Origin: Rhodonellum psychrophilum GCM71 = DSM 17998
Lineage (GTDB): Bacteria; Bacteroidota; Bacteroidia; Cytophagales; Cyclobacteriaceae
Assembly: GCF_000381545.1 (NCBI RefSeq)
Contig: NZ_KB906681.1
Span: forward strand, 1 to 64,000
DNA length: 64,000 nt
Reading direction: 5' to 3'
Position numbers and translations under genes: made by a program. Shown here piece after piece: positions 44,777 to 53,568 of this stretch. Every line of letters starts with the position of its first letter. Position 1 is the stretch's first letter. Under the pieces are notes generated by a model. That model searched no databases, was not told the origin of the DNA, and saw only the letters and a program-made list of their open reading frames with translations.

Positions 44777-45880
44777 ATGAAGCTTTTTAAAGGAATATTG
44801 CTGTTGAGCTTGATGAGTTTCAGCCTATCCGCGCAGGTCGACAGCGTTTGGCAACAGAAACCAGAAATAAGCATTTTCGGTTTTACTGACGTGTTTTATG
44901 TCTATGATCTTAACGAGCCCCAGGGCAGGGAAAGGCAGCCGTTTTTGTTCAACCATAACCGACACAATGAATTCAATTTGAATTTGGGCTTGGTGAAATT
45001 GGCCTTGGCCCACACGAAATACAGAGCCAATTTTGCCTTGCAGACAGGCACCTATGCCAATGACAATTATGCGGCAGAACCCGGCCTGTTGAAAAATATT
45101 TTTGAAGCCAACATCGGCATTTCACTCAACAAGAAAAACAACCTATGGTTGGATGCCGGAGTTTTGCCTTCACATATCGGCTTTGAAAGTGCCATTTCCA
45201 TGGACAATATGACCCTGACACGTTCCTTGTTGGCGGAGAATTCACCCTATTTTTTGACAGGCGCAAAATTGACCTTCACGCCCAAACAGAAATGGGAATT
45301 CGCGGGACTGATGGTCAACGGCTGGCAACGCATTCAACGCTTGGAGGGAAATTCCCTCCCGGCATTTGGAACCCAAGTAAACTTCAGCCCAACGGAAAAA
45401 ACCACCCTGAACTGGAGCACCTTTATCGGAACAGACGACCCAGATGCCATCCGGCGCATGCGTTACTTCAGTAACTTATATGGACAATTTCAACTCACGG
45501 AAAAATTGGGTTTTGTCGCAGGCCTTGACATCGGGACCCAACAAAGATCAAAGGGAAGTACAGCCACTGATTTTTGGCTCAGCCCTGTCTTCATAGGACA
45601 ATACGCCCTCAACAACACCTGGAAAACCGCTATCCGAGCCGAATACTATCAGGACGAAACGGGTATTATGATTCCAACTGATACTGCGAACGGTTTCCAG
45701 ACCACCGGGCTTTCCGTCACTTTAGACTACTCCCCTGCCCCAAACCTGGTTTGCAGACTGGAAGGACGATGGCTGAAGAGCAAGGACAAGATCTTTGAAA
45801 CCAAAACAGACCCAACGCATCATAACCTGATCATCGCCGCATCCATGGCCATCCAATTTTCGGAGACCTTCAGGAAATAG
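44777..45880 (+). CDS. Outer-membrane porin, OmpL-like beta-barrel (bbp2), copy 1
   Basis: 367 residues from the ATG at 44777, giving signal peptide MKLFKGILLLSLMSFSLSAQ. The frame runs back to 44702 through repeat DNA, which is rejected. Family hallmarks are FGFTDVFYVYDLNEPQGRERQ, FLFNHNRHNEFNLNLGLVKL and LPSHIGFESAIS. It belongs to the putative beta-barrel porin-2 family. From memory, related porins accompany potassium uptake genes in Bacteroidota. A close paralogue lies at 57775-58881 next to TrkH/TrkA. Bracketed by family C repeats; followed by a small lipoprotein gene. Confidence 0.88.
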   Translation: MKLFKGILLLSLMSFSLSAQVDSVWQQKPEISIFGFTDVFYVYDLNEPQGRERQPFLFNHNRHNEFNLNLGLVKLALAHTKYRANFALQTGTYANDNYAAEPGLLKNIFEANIGISLNKKNNLWLDAGVLPSHIGFESAISMDNMTLTRSLLAENSPYFLTGAKLTFTPKQKWEFAGLMVNGWQRIQRLEGNSLPAFGTQVNFSPTEKTTLNWSTFIGTDDPDAIRRMRYFSNLYGQFQLTEKLGFVAGLDIGTQQRSKGSTATDFWLSPVFIGQYALNNTWKTAIRAEYYQDETGIMIPTDTANGFQTTGLSVTLDYSPAPNLVCRLEGRWLKSKDKIFETKTDPTHHNLIIAASMAIQFSETFRK

Positions 45881-45888
45881 GGCGATTA

Positions 45889-45943
45889 CCAGGATTGCAA
45901 ATCCTGTAATATCTGGGTTCGGGATTGCAAATCCCGAACAGCG
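45889..45943 (+). repeat. Family C palindromic repeats, right of the porin gene
   Basis: AGGATTGCAAATCCT at 45891-45905 and CGGGATTGCAAATCCCG at about 45918-45934, ending GAACAGCGG. Only eight bases separate it from the porin stop codon. Confidence 0.8.
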
Positions 45944-45979
45944 GATTTACATTGGCTGCCGCAATTAAAAATGTGAACC

Positions 45980-46399
45980 ATGAAATACCTCCTCTTTGTC
46001 TGCTCCATATTTGCCATTGGCTGCTCCCCTTTCAGCAAGATTGCCGAAGAAACGAAAATTGGTTCCGAGGACAATTATGTGTCGGTTTCCAATCCGGAAG
46101 CCAATTTCCATTCCCTGACTTTTGGGGATTTTGAATTTGCGGTCAATCAAAAGCAGTTCAGAAACCTGAACCCCGCAAAACCAATTTTTAGGAATATCCT
46201 GTTTTATGCCATCGCCGACCAACCTACATACGATTACTATGTGCTGGAGAATCCCAAAAACAGGACAATCGTCCATCCGGATTACATTTTGAAAGACACC
46301 CTCCTGGGCAATACCCAGATCACCGTCGCCTTTTCCAAAAACGCGCCAACATCAGACCTTGATTTTATCCGCAGCAAAATCAGCCTCGGAAAGAAGTAA
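45980..46399 (+). CDS. Small lipoprotein downstream of the porin
   Basis: 139 residues. Lipoprotein signal FVCSIFAIGC with C15, then SPFSKIAEETK. The mature part is a small mixed alpha/beta domain with repeated aromatic residues (FRNILFYAIADQPTYDYYVLENP). I do not recognise the family. It lies 99 bp after the porin gene with repeat family C between, so co-transcription is possible. The second porin copy also has a small lipoprotein neighbour, though not a similar one. Confidence 0.72.
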   Translation: MKYLLFVCSIFAIGCSPFSKIAEETKIGSEDNYVSVSNPEANFHSLTFGDFEFAVNQKQFRNLNPAKPIFRNILFYAIADQPTYDYYVLENPKNRTIVHPDYILKDTLLGNTQITVAFSKNAPTSDLDFIRSKISLGKK

Positions 46400-46436
46400 G
46401 CGCTCCCAACAAGCATCGACTTGCAGCATGCCAGTA

Positions 46437-46475
46437 TGGATTCACCAACATTAGGAGCAGTAGAAACTACACCCA
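46437..46475 (+). repeat. Family A repeat, 3' remnant
   Basis: GGATTCACCAACATTAGGAG followed by CAGTAGAAACTACACCCAG, the last 40 bp of a family A unit with the final hairpin stem decayed on its left side (GGAGCAGT instead of GGGTGTAGT). Confidence 0.6.
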
Positions 46476-46651
46476 GCGTGGGTAGCCTTTAATTCCCCTT
46501 TATTTGCAAAAGGCATGATCAGACTGATCATGAGCACAGGAAATTGAATAAAATCTAATAAAAAGTCGATTAGAGCACCCTTACTTTATATTTGCTAGAT
46601 TGCATTGGAAAGCATCCCGCAAGAGGTTTTTGTAATCCCCTTATTCATTTG

Positions 46652-46822
46652 ACCTGAAATATCCATTCGGTTTGCTTATGGTTTGAAACTGCAAGAAAAT
46701 CAGACTATTTGGTGAACTAAAGTGTAGTAACCAATAGTGTGAGGGAAAAAGCAACAAACAACTGAATGACAATTAAGTAATTATAGGGTGGAGTTGAATT
46801 GCTCTTGCAGAACATGGGTTTA
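46652..46822 (+). repeat. Dispersed repeat family B, diverged copy
   Basis: CCTGAAATATCCATTCGG, GGTTTGAAACTGCAAG, AAATCAGACTATTTGGTGAAC, CAACAAACAACTGAATGAC, GGGTGGAGTTGAATTG, ATGGGTTTAATT. Ends about 30 bases before the Crp-family gene. Confidence 0.65.
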
Positions 46823-46853
46823 ATTAAATTTTTAAAAACAGAAAAGAGCTGGA

Positions 46854-47423
46854 ATGGGAATAGAAGATGCCTTGAGGAAACAAATTGAAGCCATAGTCAT
46901 ATTGACAGACAATGAATATGATTTAGTACTGCGCCACTTTGAAGCCAAAAATTATAAAAAACATCAATATGTGGTGCAAGCTGGCTCTTCCGCACCTTAT
47001 GATCATTTTGTGTCAAAGGGGCTCTTGAAATCATCTTTTACTGATGAAGATGGGAAAGAACACATCATTCAATTTGCCATGGAGGATTGGTGGATTTCTG
47101 ACCCTCAGGCCTATCATAATCGGTTAGACGCTACTTTAAATATTGATTGTCTGGAGAATACCCAAGCACTGGCCATCTCTATAGACAACAGGGAAAAGCT
47201 TTGTGTCGAATGCCAAAAAATGGAGTATTTTTTCTTGAAAAAAACCACTGCAGGGTACATCGCCCTGCAAAAAAGGATTTTATCACTTATGAGCCAAAAT
47301 TCTGAAGATCGCTACCGACTATTTAAAGAACTTTATCCTGATCTGGTCAACAGGCTTCCAAAAAAGTTGATCGCCTCTTATTTGGGTATCAGCCGTGAAA
47401 CCCTTAGCCGCTTATCCATATAG
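46854..47423 (+). CDS. Crp/Fnr-family transcriptional regulator
   Basis: 189 residues. Cyclic-nucleotide-binding-like N-terminal domain (YKKHQYVVQAGSSAPYDHFVSKGLLKSSF and EHIIQFAMEDWWISD) and a C-terminal winged-helix whose recognition helix is LPKKLIASYLGISRETLSRLSI. The protein stops a few residues after the recognition helix, earlier than in many relatives. The ligand is unlikely to be cAMP because the PGEL/RSA phosphate-binding pattern is absent. It is 80 bp upstream of the PRISE-like reductase gene, its probable target. Confidence 0.9.
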   Translation: MGIEDALRKQIEAIVILTDNEYDLVLRHFEAKNYKKHQYVVQAGSSAPYDHFVSKGLLKSSFTDEDGKEHIIQFAMEDWWISDPQAYHNRLDATLNIDCLENTQALAISIDNREKLCVECQKMEYFFLKKTTAGYIALQKRILSLMSQNSEDRYRLFKELYPDLVNRLPKKLIASYLGISRETLSRLSI

Positions 47424-47503
47424 TGTGACTTAGCGCACATGCATGGCGTGATCTATGTCCTTTTAGAACCCTGAAAAATTTCTGAAATTTGCAGATAAAA
47501 AAG

Positions 47504-48571
47504 ATGGAAGATAAAATAGCATTGGTAGTTGGGGTAACCGGAATCACAGGAAGTAGTGTAGCCGATTCACTGATCAAGAAAGGATGGAAAACTTATGGGT
47601 TATCCAGAAACCCGAATATAAGCATTGAGTCCCTAATTCCTGTAGCGGCAAACTTGCTGGATGAAGCAGACCTGCAAAAAGCTTTGGCAGAGGTAAAACC
47701 CAGCCATGTATACTTATCTACCTGGATGCGCCATGCTACCGAAGCGGAAAACATAAAAGTAAACAGCAGCATGGTCAAGAATCTTTTGAATACCCTTTCA
47801 CCTCATAAATCCATCAGACATGTCGCTTTGGTGACCGGACTTAAACATTATTTGGGACCTTTTGATGATTATGCCAAAGGAGCATCTCCACTGACGCCGT
47901 TTAGGGAAGATCATCCCCGTCTGGACACGCCTAATTTTTATTATGCACAGGAAGATGAGGTCTACGCAGCTGCAGCAAGAGACGGATTTACTTGGAGTAT
48001 CCATCGCCCTCACACAGTCATTGGCAAAGCCGTAGGCAACTTGATGAATATGGGCACTACCTTGGCAGTTTATGCAAGCATCTGTAAGGAAAAAGGACAA
48101 GCTTTTACCTGGCCTGGATCTGAAGCACAGTGGGAAGGCATTTCAGATATGACAGATGCCAATGTTTTGGCAGATCAGTTGATCTGGGCTTCTACGACGC
48201 AGGCTGCTCAAAATAAAGCTTTTAATATCACCAATGGAGATATTTTTAGATGGAAATGGATGTGGGAACAAATCGCAAATTATTTCGGCTTAGAAATACA
48301 AGGGTATACAGGAGAGAACAAATCCCTGGAGCAGCAAATGGCAGGGGACGAAGAAGTATGGAATGATATCGCTTCGAAATACAATTTGAAGGAAAATAAC
48401 CTTTCAAAGCTGGCCTCTGCCTGGCATACCGATTTGGATTTGAGCCGACCGATAGAGATTATGACAGATATGTCCTTGAGTAGGAAACTGGGATTTACAA
48501 CCTACAAACCTACCCTGGATTCCTTTATTGAGCTTTTTGAAGATCTCCGTGCAGATAAATTAATTCCATAA
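47504..48571 (+). CDS. NAD(P)-dependent reductase, PRISE-like extended SDR
   Basis: 355 residues from the ATG at 47504 (a TTG five codons earlier is less likely). Glycine motif VGVTGITGSSVADSL at the N-terminus. The stretch DTPNFYYAQEDEVYAAAARDGFTWSIHRPHTVIG carries the NFYYxxED signature, with the YxxxD variant of the catalytic site, that I associate with PRISE (progesterone 5-beta-reductase/iridoid synthase) enone reductases. Bacterial members reduce activated double bonds; the natural substrate is unknown. It follows a Crp-family regulator gene and ends at a very strong terminator. Confidence 0.85.
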   Translation: MEDKIALVVGVTGITGSSVADSLIKKGWKTYGLSRNPNISIESLIPVAANLLDEADLQKALAEVKPSHVYLSTWMRHATEAENIKVNSSMVKNLLNTLSPHKSIRHVALVTGLKHYLGPFDDYAKGASPLTPFREDHPRLDTPNFYYAQEDEVYAAAARDGFTWSIHRPHTVIGKAVGNLMNMGTTLAVYASICKEKGQAFTWPGSEAQWEGISDMTDANVLADQLIWASTTQAAQNKAFNITNGDIFRWKWMWEQIANYFGLEIQGYTGENKSLEQQMAGDEEVWNDIASKYNLKENNLSKLASAWHTDLDLSRPIEIMTDMSLSRKLGFTTYKPTLDSFIELFEDLRADKLIP

Positions 48572-48657
48572 AAATTATTGAAAAAAAGGAAAACCACTGA
48601 AAATCATCCATGGGAAAATTTTGCTTTTGAAACTACCCTTTCCACCAGAAGCCATTT

Positions 48658-48709
48658 GCATTCACTTGACAATCCAATGGTCTTGGATTGTCAAGTGAAT
48701 GCTTGTTTT
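48658..48709 (+). terminator. Exceptionally long-stem terminator
   Basis: Perfect 20-bp stem GCATTCACTTGACAATCCAA / TTGGATTGTCAAGTGAATGC with the 5-nt loop TGGTC, followed by TTGTTTTTT. It is 87 bases after the stop of the reductase gene. The stem is twice as long as that of a normal terminator. Confidence 0.8.
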
Positions 48710-48762
48710 TTCGGCTAAACCTGGAAAAAGAAGAAAAAAATCCACACCAGCAGCAAAAAACT

Positions 48763-48937
48763 GCGCTAGGCGTAGTATGCCACTACGCCTTCCTATCCTT
48801 CGAATATGTAATTCGAGTAAGGACAACATTCGATTGAAACCGGTATTCGTTTTTGCTTTAGCCATTGGAAATGGCTTATTGCGTGAGGTATTCCATTGGG
48901 AATTCAACAATATTTGGGTGTAGTAAAAACTACACCC
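48763..48937 (+). repeat. Family A multi-hairpin repeat, copy A5
   Basis: GCGCTAGGCGTAG-TATGC-CACTACGCC, TTCGAATATGTAATTCGA, GCCATT-GGA-AATGGC, ending in GGGTGTAGT-AAAA-ACTACACCC at 48916-48937. One base change in the second hairpin weakens its stem. Confidence 0.9.
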
Positions 48938-49133
48938 AGGGCGCTAGGCGTAATGTCAGGCGCTAGGCGTAGTATGCCACTACGCCTTCCTATCCCTCGA
49001 ATTTGCAATTCGAGTAGCAAAAACATTCAGCTGTAGCCGGATTCGTTTTTCCTTTTGCCATTGGAAATGGCTTATTGCGTGAAGCATTTCCTTGGGCATT
49101 CACCAATATTTGGATGTAGTAAAAACTACACCC
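48938..49133 (+). repeat. Family A multi-hairpin repeat, copy A6, in tandem with A5
   Basis: AGGGCGCTAGGCGTAATGTC, AGGCGTAG-TATGC-CACTACGCC, TCGAATT-TGC-AATTCGA, GCCATT-GGA-AATGGC and the end hairpin GGATGTAGT-AAAA-ACTACACCC (one mismatch). It ends 111 bases before the restriction-modification gene. Confidence 0.9.
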
Positions 49134-49244
49134 AGCGCGGGCATGTAAAAATTCTATGGGTAATCGCTATTTTTTCAACATCCAGAACTAATAAGCCCCA
49201 GAAAAAAACTATCTTATGCCACCGAAAAGAAATTTACCGCGTAA

Positions 49245-52200
49245 ATGAAAATCAACAGACTGAAACCCAGGAAGGCGCTCAACAAGGCATTTTTAAAAGT
49301 GAAACCGAACAGGACGGACATTGAGCGGTTTAAGACCAACCTGATCCAGCTGCTCGACAGGACCAATGACACCGAATCGGAGGAGTTCCATAAAAACCTG
49401 GTCATTGACTTTCTGAAGAAAACCTATTACGAGCCCAACCACTACATCAATACCAAAGGGCGAAATGACCTGGTCATCCACAACGGGGACAAGTCCAGCA
49501 GCCCGGTGGCCGTGATCATCGAAACCAAAAAGCCGACCAACAAAACCGAAATGCCTCAGGTATCCAATGGCGCCGAAAAGCTGAACACCAAAGCCTTTCA
49601 GGAACTGGTCCTGTACTATCTCCGCGAGCGGATCACACACAAGAATCTTGAGGTCAGGCAACTGGTCATCACCAATATCAATGAATGGTTTATCTTTGAT
49701 GCCACCACCTTTGACCGCTTGTTTGCCCAAAACAAAAACCTGGTCAAGCAATTCCAGGATTTTGAAGGAGGACGCTTGGCGGATACCAAAACCGACTTTT
49801 TCTACAGACAGATCGCCGAACCGTTTATTGCGGCGCTCGAACCCGAAATTGAATTTACCTACTTCAACCTTCAGGATTACCAAAAACCGCTGCGGAACGC
49901 CGACAAAGCGGACGACAACATACTGATTGCCCTTTTCAAATTGCTGTCTCCCGAGCACCTCCTAAAGCTCCCCTTCACCAACGACAGCAACAGCCTCGAC
50001 AAAAGGTTTTACAGTGAGTTTCTGCACATCATCGGGCTGACCGAAACCAAGGAAGGCGGCAAAAAACTGATCAACCGAAACAAAGAAGGCGAGCGGAATA
50101 CGGGCAGTATTCTGGAAGATGCCATCATTCAGCTGGACAGCATGGACAAAATCAGCCGTCTGGAGCGCCCCAGCCAGTTTGGAAACACCCAACAGGAACG
50201 GCTATTCACTGTTGCCCTGGAGCTGACCATCACCTGGATCAATAGGATCCTGTTCTTGAAATTGCTGGAAGCCCAGCTCCTCACCTATCACCGTGGCGAT
50301 ACGGCTTATGCATTCCTGAATCTTGATAAAATCAAAAGCTATGACGACCTCAATGGCTTGTTTTTTCAGGTACTGGCACGCAGGTACCCAGAACGAAACG
50401 AAGATGTAAAAAAAGCATTCGACAAAGTCCCCTATCTCAATTCCTCGCTTTTTGAACCTACGGAAATAGAGCATTCCACTTTGTTTATCAGCAATCTGAG
50501 AGACGACAAGAAAATCCCGATTTTTTCGCAGACCGTCCTCAAAGATGACAAGGGCAAAAAGCTCAGCGGCGAAATGCCAACTTTGGAGTATCTGTTCCGA
50601 TTCTTGGAGGCCTATGATTTTGGGGCAGAAGGTGGAGAGGATATTCAGGAAGACAACAAGACCTTGATCAATGCCTCCGTTCTTGGATTGATCTTCGAAA
50701 AAATCAATGGCTACAAAGAGGGTTCCATCTTTACGCCCGGATTTGTCACCATGTATATGTCCGGTGAAACCATCCGGAAGGCCGTGGTACAGAAATTCAA
50801 CGAGGCCAAAGGCTGGAATTGCAAATCCTTTGAAGAACTCAAAGAGGATATCCAAGAAGAAATAAAAGCAGGAAACAGAAAGGAAGTCAGAAAATCGGCC
50901 AATCAAATCATCAACAGCCTGAAGATCATCGACCCGGCCGTGGGCTCGGGACATTTCTTGGTTTCGGTACTGAACGAACTGCTCGCCATCAAAAGCGAGC
51001 TGAAAGTCCTGGTGGATGCCCACTACGAACCCTTGAGCAGCTATACGGTAGAAGTCGTCAATGACGAGCTCATCGTCACAGACGAAGAGGGTATCTTATA
51101 TCAATACAATCCCAAATCCAAGGAGAGCCAACGCATCCAGGAAACGCTGTTCCACGAAAAGCAAATCCTGATCGAAAGCTGCCTATTTGGGGTGGATATC
51201 AATCCCAATTCCGTAAAAATATGCCGGCTCAGGCTTTGGATAGAACTGCTGAAGAGTGCATATTACAAGCAGCAGGACGAAGACCTTCAAGGTTTCTCCC
51301 GTGAGCTCGAAACCCTGCCCAACATTGACATCAATATCAAATGCGGCAACTCGCTGGTCAGCCGCTTTGCCATAGATGCCGACCTGAAGCAGGCTTTGAA
51401 AAAGAGCAAATGGTCCATAGACAGCTATCGCATCGCGGTAGCGACCTACCGCAATGCCAAAACCAAGGAAGAAAAAAGAGAGATGGAGCGGCTAATTGCC
51501 GACATCAAATCGGATTTCCGGAGTGAAATCGCCAAGAACGACCCCAAGATCAAGCGCAAGGCCCAACTGGCCGGTGAACTCTACAACCTCACCATGCAGC
51601 AGGGCCTCTTCGAGGAAAGTCCCAAACTGAAAAAAGAACGCCTGGCCAAAGCCGCCAAACTAGAAGCCAACCTCAACCAACTGGAAACCGAAATCGAAGA
51701 AATCAAAGGCAATAAGATTTTTGAAAATGCTTTTGAATGGCGCTTTGAATTTCCGGAGGTGCTGAATGAGGAGGGGGATTTTGTGGGTTTTGATGTGGTG
51801 ATCGGGAATCCGCCTTATATGAGGATTCAAGAGTTGAATGAATATGCAGAGACATACAAGTCTATTTTTAAATGTGCTAAAACAGGCAATTATGATATTT
51901 ATGTTCTATTTATAGAAAAGAGTGTTCAATTATTGAACGCATCTGGAAACCTACAATTTATCCTACCTCATAAATTTTTAATAGCAGATTTTGGTAAAGG
52001 GATCAGAGATATTCTATACAATTCAAAAAATGCTAGTGAAATAATACATTTTGGACACGAAATGATTTTTGAAGGAGTTACGACTTATACATGTTTATTA
52101 TCATTAAACAATAAAATAAACTCAGAGCTAAAGTTCATAGAAATAGATTCATCACAACTTACGGACAAAAAAGATTTTATAAACCTTAGCTATGAAAATA

Positions 52201-53102
52201 TACCAGGTTCAGAACCATGGTTATTTATGAAAAATGAATCTTTATCTGTAATGGATCGATTAACGAATTTACCATTAAAAATAGGGGATGTTTTAGATAA
52301 GGTTTTTTCAGGAATCCAAACAAGTGCAGATAAAATTTACTCAATTATTGGGGGAGAAAATAATGGCTTTGTAATTGGAAAGTCAAAAAATGGAGACGAA
52401 AATGTTTCTGTTGAATTGGGACTTGTTAAACCGTTGATAAAAGGAGAGGATATAAAAAGATATTCTACGATACACAGTGACACATATGTTATTTTCCCAT
52501 ACTTGTTAGTGGAAGGAGAAGCAAATCCAATGAGCGAAGAATACATAAGAGAAAAATTTCCTGTCGGTTATAATTATTTAAAGAAATACGAAAGCAATTT
52601 ACGTGGTAGAGAAAAGGGGAAAATGGATTTTGCTGATAAATGGTTTTTATATAACTATCCCAAAAATCTGGTATTAGCAAATCAGAATAAACTTGTTTCA
52701 CCAGACATCACTTTTGGAATGAACATTACCAAAGAATCTGGTAATTTCTGTGTCAAAAATGGTGCTTATGGAATCACTATAAAACTAAAATATAAAAAAT
52801 ATGAAAACGAAATAATTGCAATTCTCAATTCAAAACTACTTTGGTATTATATTCAAAACACAGGGAACGTATTGAGAGGAGGATATTTTAGATTTAATAC
52901 CAAATATATATTACCCTTTCCATTGCCAGATTTTACAAAAGCGAACACTTCCATTCTATCTAAACTTGTAAATAAAACTTTTGAAGCTAAGCAAAAAGGT
53001 TTAGGAAGCAGAGAATATGAGAACCAAATAGATCAGTTGGTTTATGCGCTTTATGAATTGACGGAGGAGGAAATCGCCATTGTGGAAGGCTCCAGTAAAT
53101 AG
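49245..53102 (+). CDS. Type IIG restriction-modification enzyme (fused nuclease, methyltransferase, specificity domain)
   Basis: 1285 residues. The N-terminal nuclease has a PD-(D/E)XK pattern: D75 in GRNDLVI and E93-T-K95 in VIIETKKP. A helical connector (about 150-540) follows. The N6-adenine methyltransferase has motif I DPAVGSGHFLVSVLNE near residue 563 and motif IV NPPYMRI near 854. The C-terminal specificity domain ends in NQIDQLVYALYELTEEEI. One protein cuts and methylates, using S-adenosylmethionine. From about residue 868 the DNA becomes strikingly AT-rich until about 20 residues before the end, which points to exchange of the specificity part. No separate methylase or specificity gene is nearby. 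Confidence 0.92.
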   Translation: MKINRLKPRKALNKAFLKVKPNRTDIERFKTNLIQLLDRTNDTESEEFHKNLVIDFLKKTYYEPNHYINTKGRNDLVIHNGDKSSSPVAVIIETKKPTNKTEMPQVSNGAEKLNTKAFQELVLYYLRERITHKNLEVRQLVITNINEWFIFDATTFDRLFAQNKNLVKQFQDFEGGRLADTKTDFFYRQIAEPFIAALEPEIEFTYFNLQDYQKPLRNADKADDNILIALFKLLSPEHLLKLPFTNDSNSLDKRFYSEFLHIIGLTETKEGGKKLINRNKEGERNTGSILEDAIIQLDSMDKISRLERPSQFGNTQQERLFTVALELTITWINRILFLKLLEAQLLTYHRGDTAYAFLNLDKIKSYDDLNGLFFQVLARRYPERNEDVKKAFDKVPYLNSSLFEPTEIEHSTLFISNLRDDKKIPIFSQTVLKDDKGKKLSGEMPTLEYLFRFLEAYDFGAEGGEDIQEDNKTLINASVLGLIFEKINGYKEGSIFTPGFVTMYMSGETIRKAVVQKFNEAKGWNCKSFEELKEDIQEEIKAGNRKEVRKSANQIINSLKIIDPAVGSGHFLVSVLNELLAIKSELKVLVDAHYEPLSSYTVEVVNDELIVTDEEGILYQYNPKSKESQRIQETLFHEKQILIESCLFGVDINPNSVKICRLRLWIELLKSAYYKQQDEDLQGFSRELETLPNIDINIKCGNSLVSRFAIDADLKQALKKSKWSIDSYRIAVATYRNAKTKEEKREMERLIADIKSDFRSEIAKNDPKIKRKAQLAGELYNLTMQQGLFEESPKLKKERLAKAAKLEANLNQLETEIEEIKGNKIFENAFEWRFEFPEVLNEEGDFVGFDVVIGNPPYMRIQELNEYAETYKSIFKCAKTGNYDIYVLFIEKSVQLLNASGNLQFILPHKFLIADFGKGIRDILYNSKNASEIIHFGHEMIFEGVTTYTCLLSLNNKINSELKFIEIDSSQLTDKKDFINLSYENIPGSEPWLFMKNESLSVMDRLTNLPLKIGDVLDKVFSGIQTSADKIYSIIGGENNGFVIGKSKNGDENVSVELGLVKPLIKGEDIKRYSTIHSDTYVIFPYLLVEGEANPMSEEYIREKFPVGYNYLKKYESNLRGREKGKMDFADKWFLYNYPKNLVLANQNKLVSPDITFGMNITKESGNFCVKNGAYGITIKLKYKKYENEIIAILNSKLLWYYIQNTGNVLRGGYFRFNTKYILPFPLPDFTKANTSILSKLVNKTFEAKQKGLGSREYENQIDQLVYALYELTEEEIAIVEGSSK

Positions 53103-53139
53103 CAATGGGGTTTGTAAAGTCCTTAAAATTTTTGGAAAT

Positions 53140-53568
53140 ATGAAAAAAATAAAGTTTGATGATTTAAGCTACAATTGGTATTTTATCTCAATAATCCTAT
53201 TGTCTTCTATTTTGCTAAGTATTGGGTATTTTGAATTGATTGCGTTTGAAAATCCAAAATCATATAAATATTTTACTGCATCTGGACACTTTATTCAAAT
53301 AATTTTATTGGGTAGAATGTTTTGGTTTAAGAATTATGTGCAATGGAATAAAAAAGGAATCGGCATTCGTATTAAGACATTTATTGGAAAATCAATAGCA
53401 TTCGATGATATAAGAAATACCAAAATAGAAGGCAAAATTTTAACAATATATAAATATAACGGAAAGAGTTATGATTTTGATATCAAGGAAATTGAGGAAA
53501 GTGATGTTAAAAAACTTTATGACATCATTAACCAATACTCTCGCTTCCCCAAGTTTTTGAATAATTAA
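53140..53568 (+). CDS. Small two-helix membrane protein, PH-like cytosolic tail
   Basis: 142 residues from the ATG at 53140; the frame begins at 53080 inside the previous gene but that start is unlikely. Two N-terminal membrane helices (FISIILLSSILLSIGYFELI and FIQIILLGRMFWF) precede a C-terminal part of short strands with a final helix (IGIRIKTFIGKSIAFDDIRNTKIEG, YDIINQYSRF), like the bacterial PH-domain proteins. It lies 37 bp after the restriction enzyme gene and shares its AT-rich composition. Function unknown; a role linked to the restriction system is only positional. Confidence 0.7.
   Translation: MKKIKFDDLSYNWYFISIILLSSILLSIGYFELIAFENPKSYKYFTASGHFIQIILLGRMFWFKNYVQWNKKGIGIRIKTFIGKSIAFDDIRNTKIEGKILTIYKYNGKSYDFDIKEIEESDVKKLYDIINQYSRFPKFLNN

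Noticed and set aside
48699-48923. 74-codon open frame, similar to another at 39047-39271 (shared ...LPILRICNSS... and FHWEF.NIWV)
   Set aside because: Both lie wholly inside family A repeats; similarity comes from the repeat DNA. Opposite-strand frames (48662-48910, 38867-39061) match each other for the same reason.
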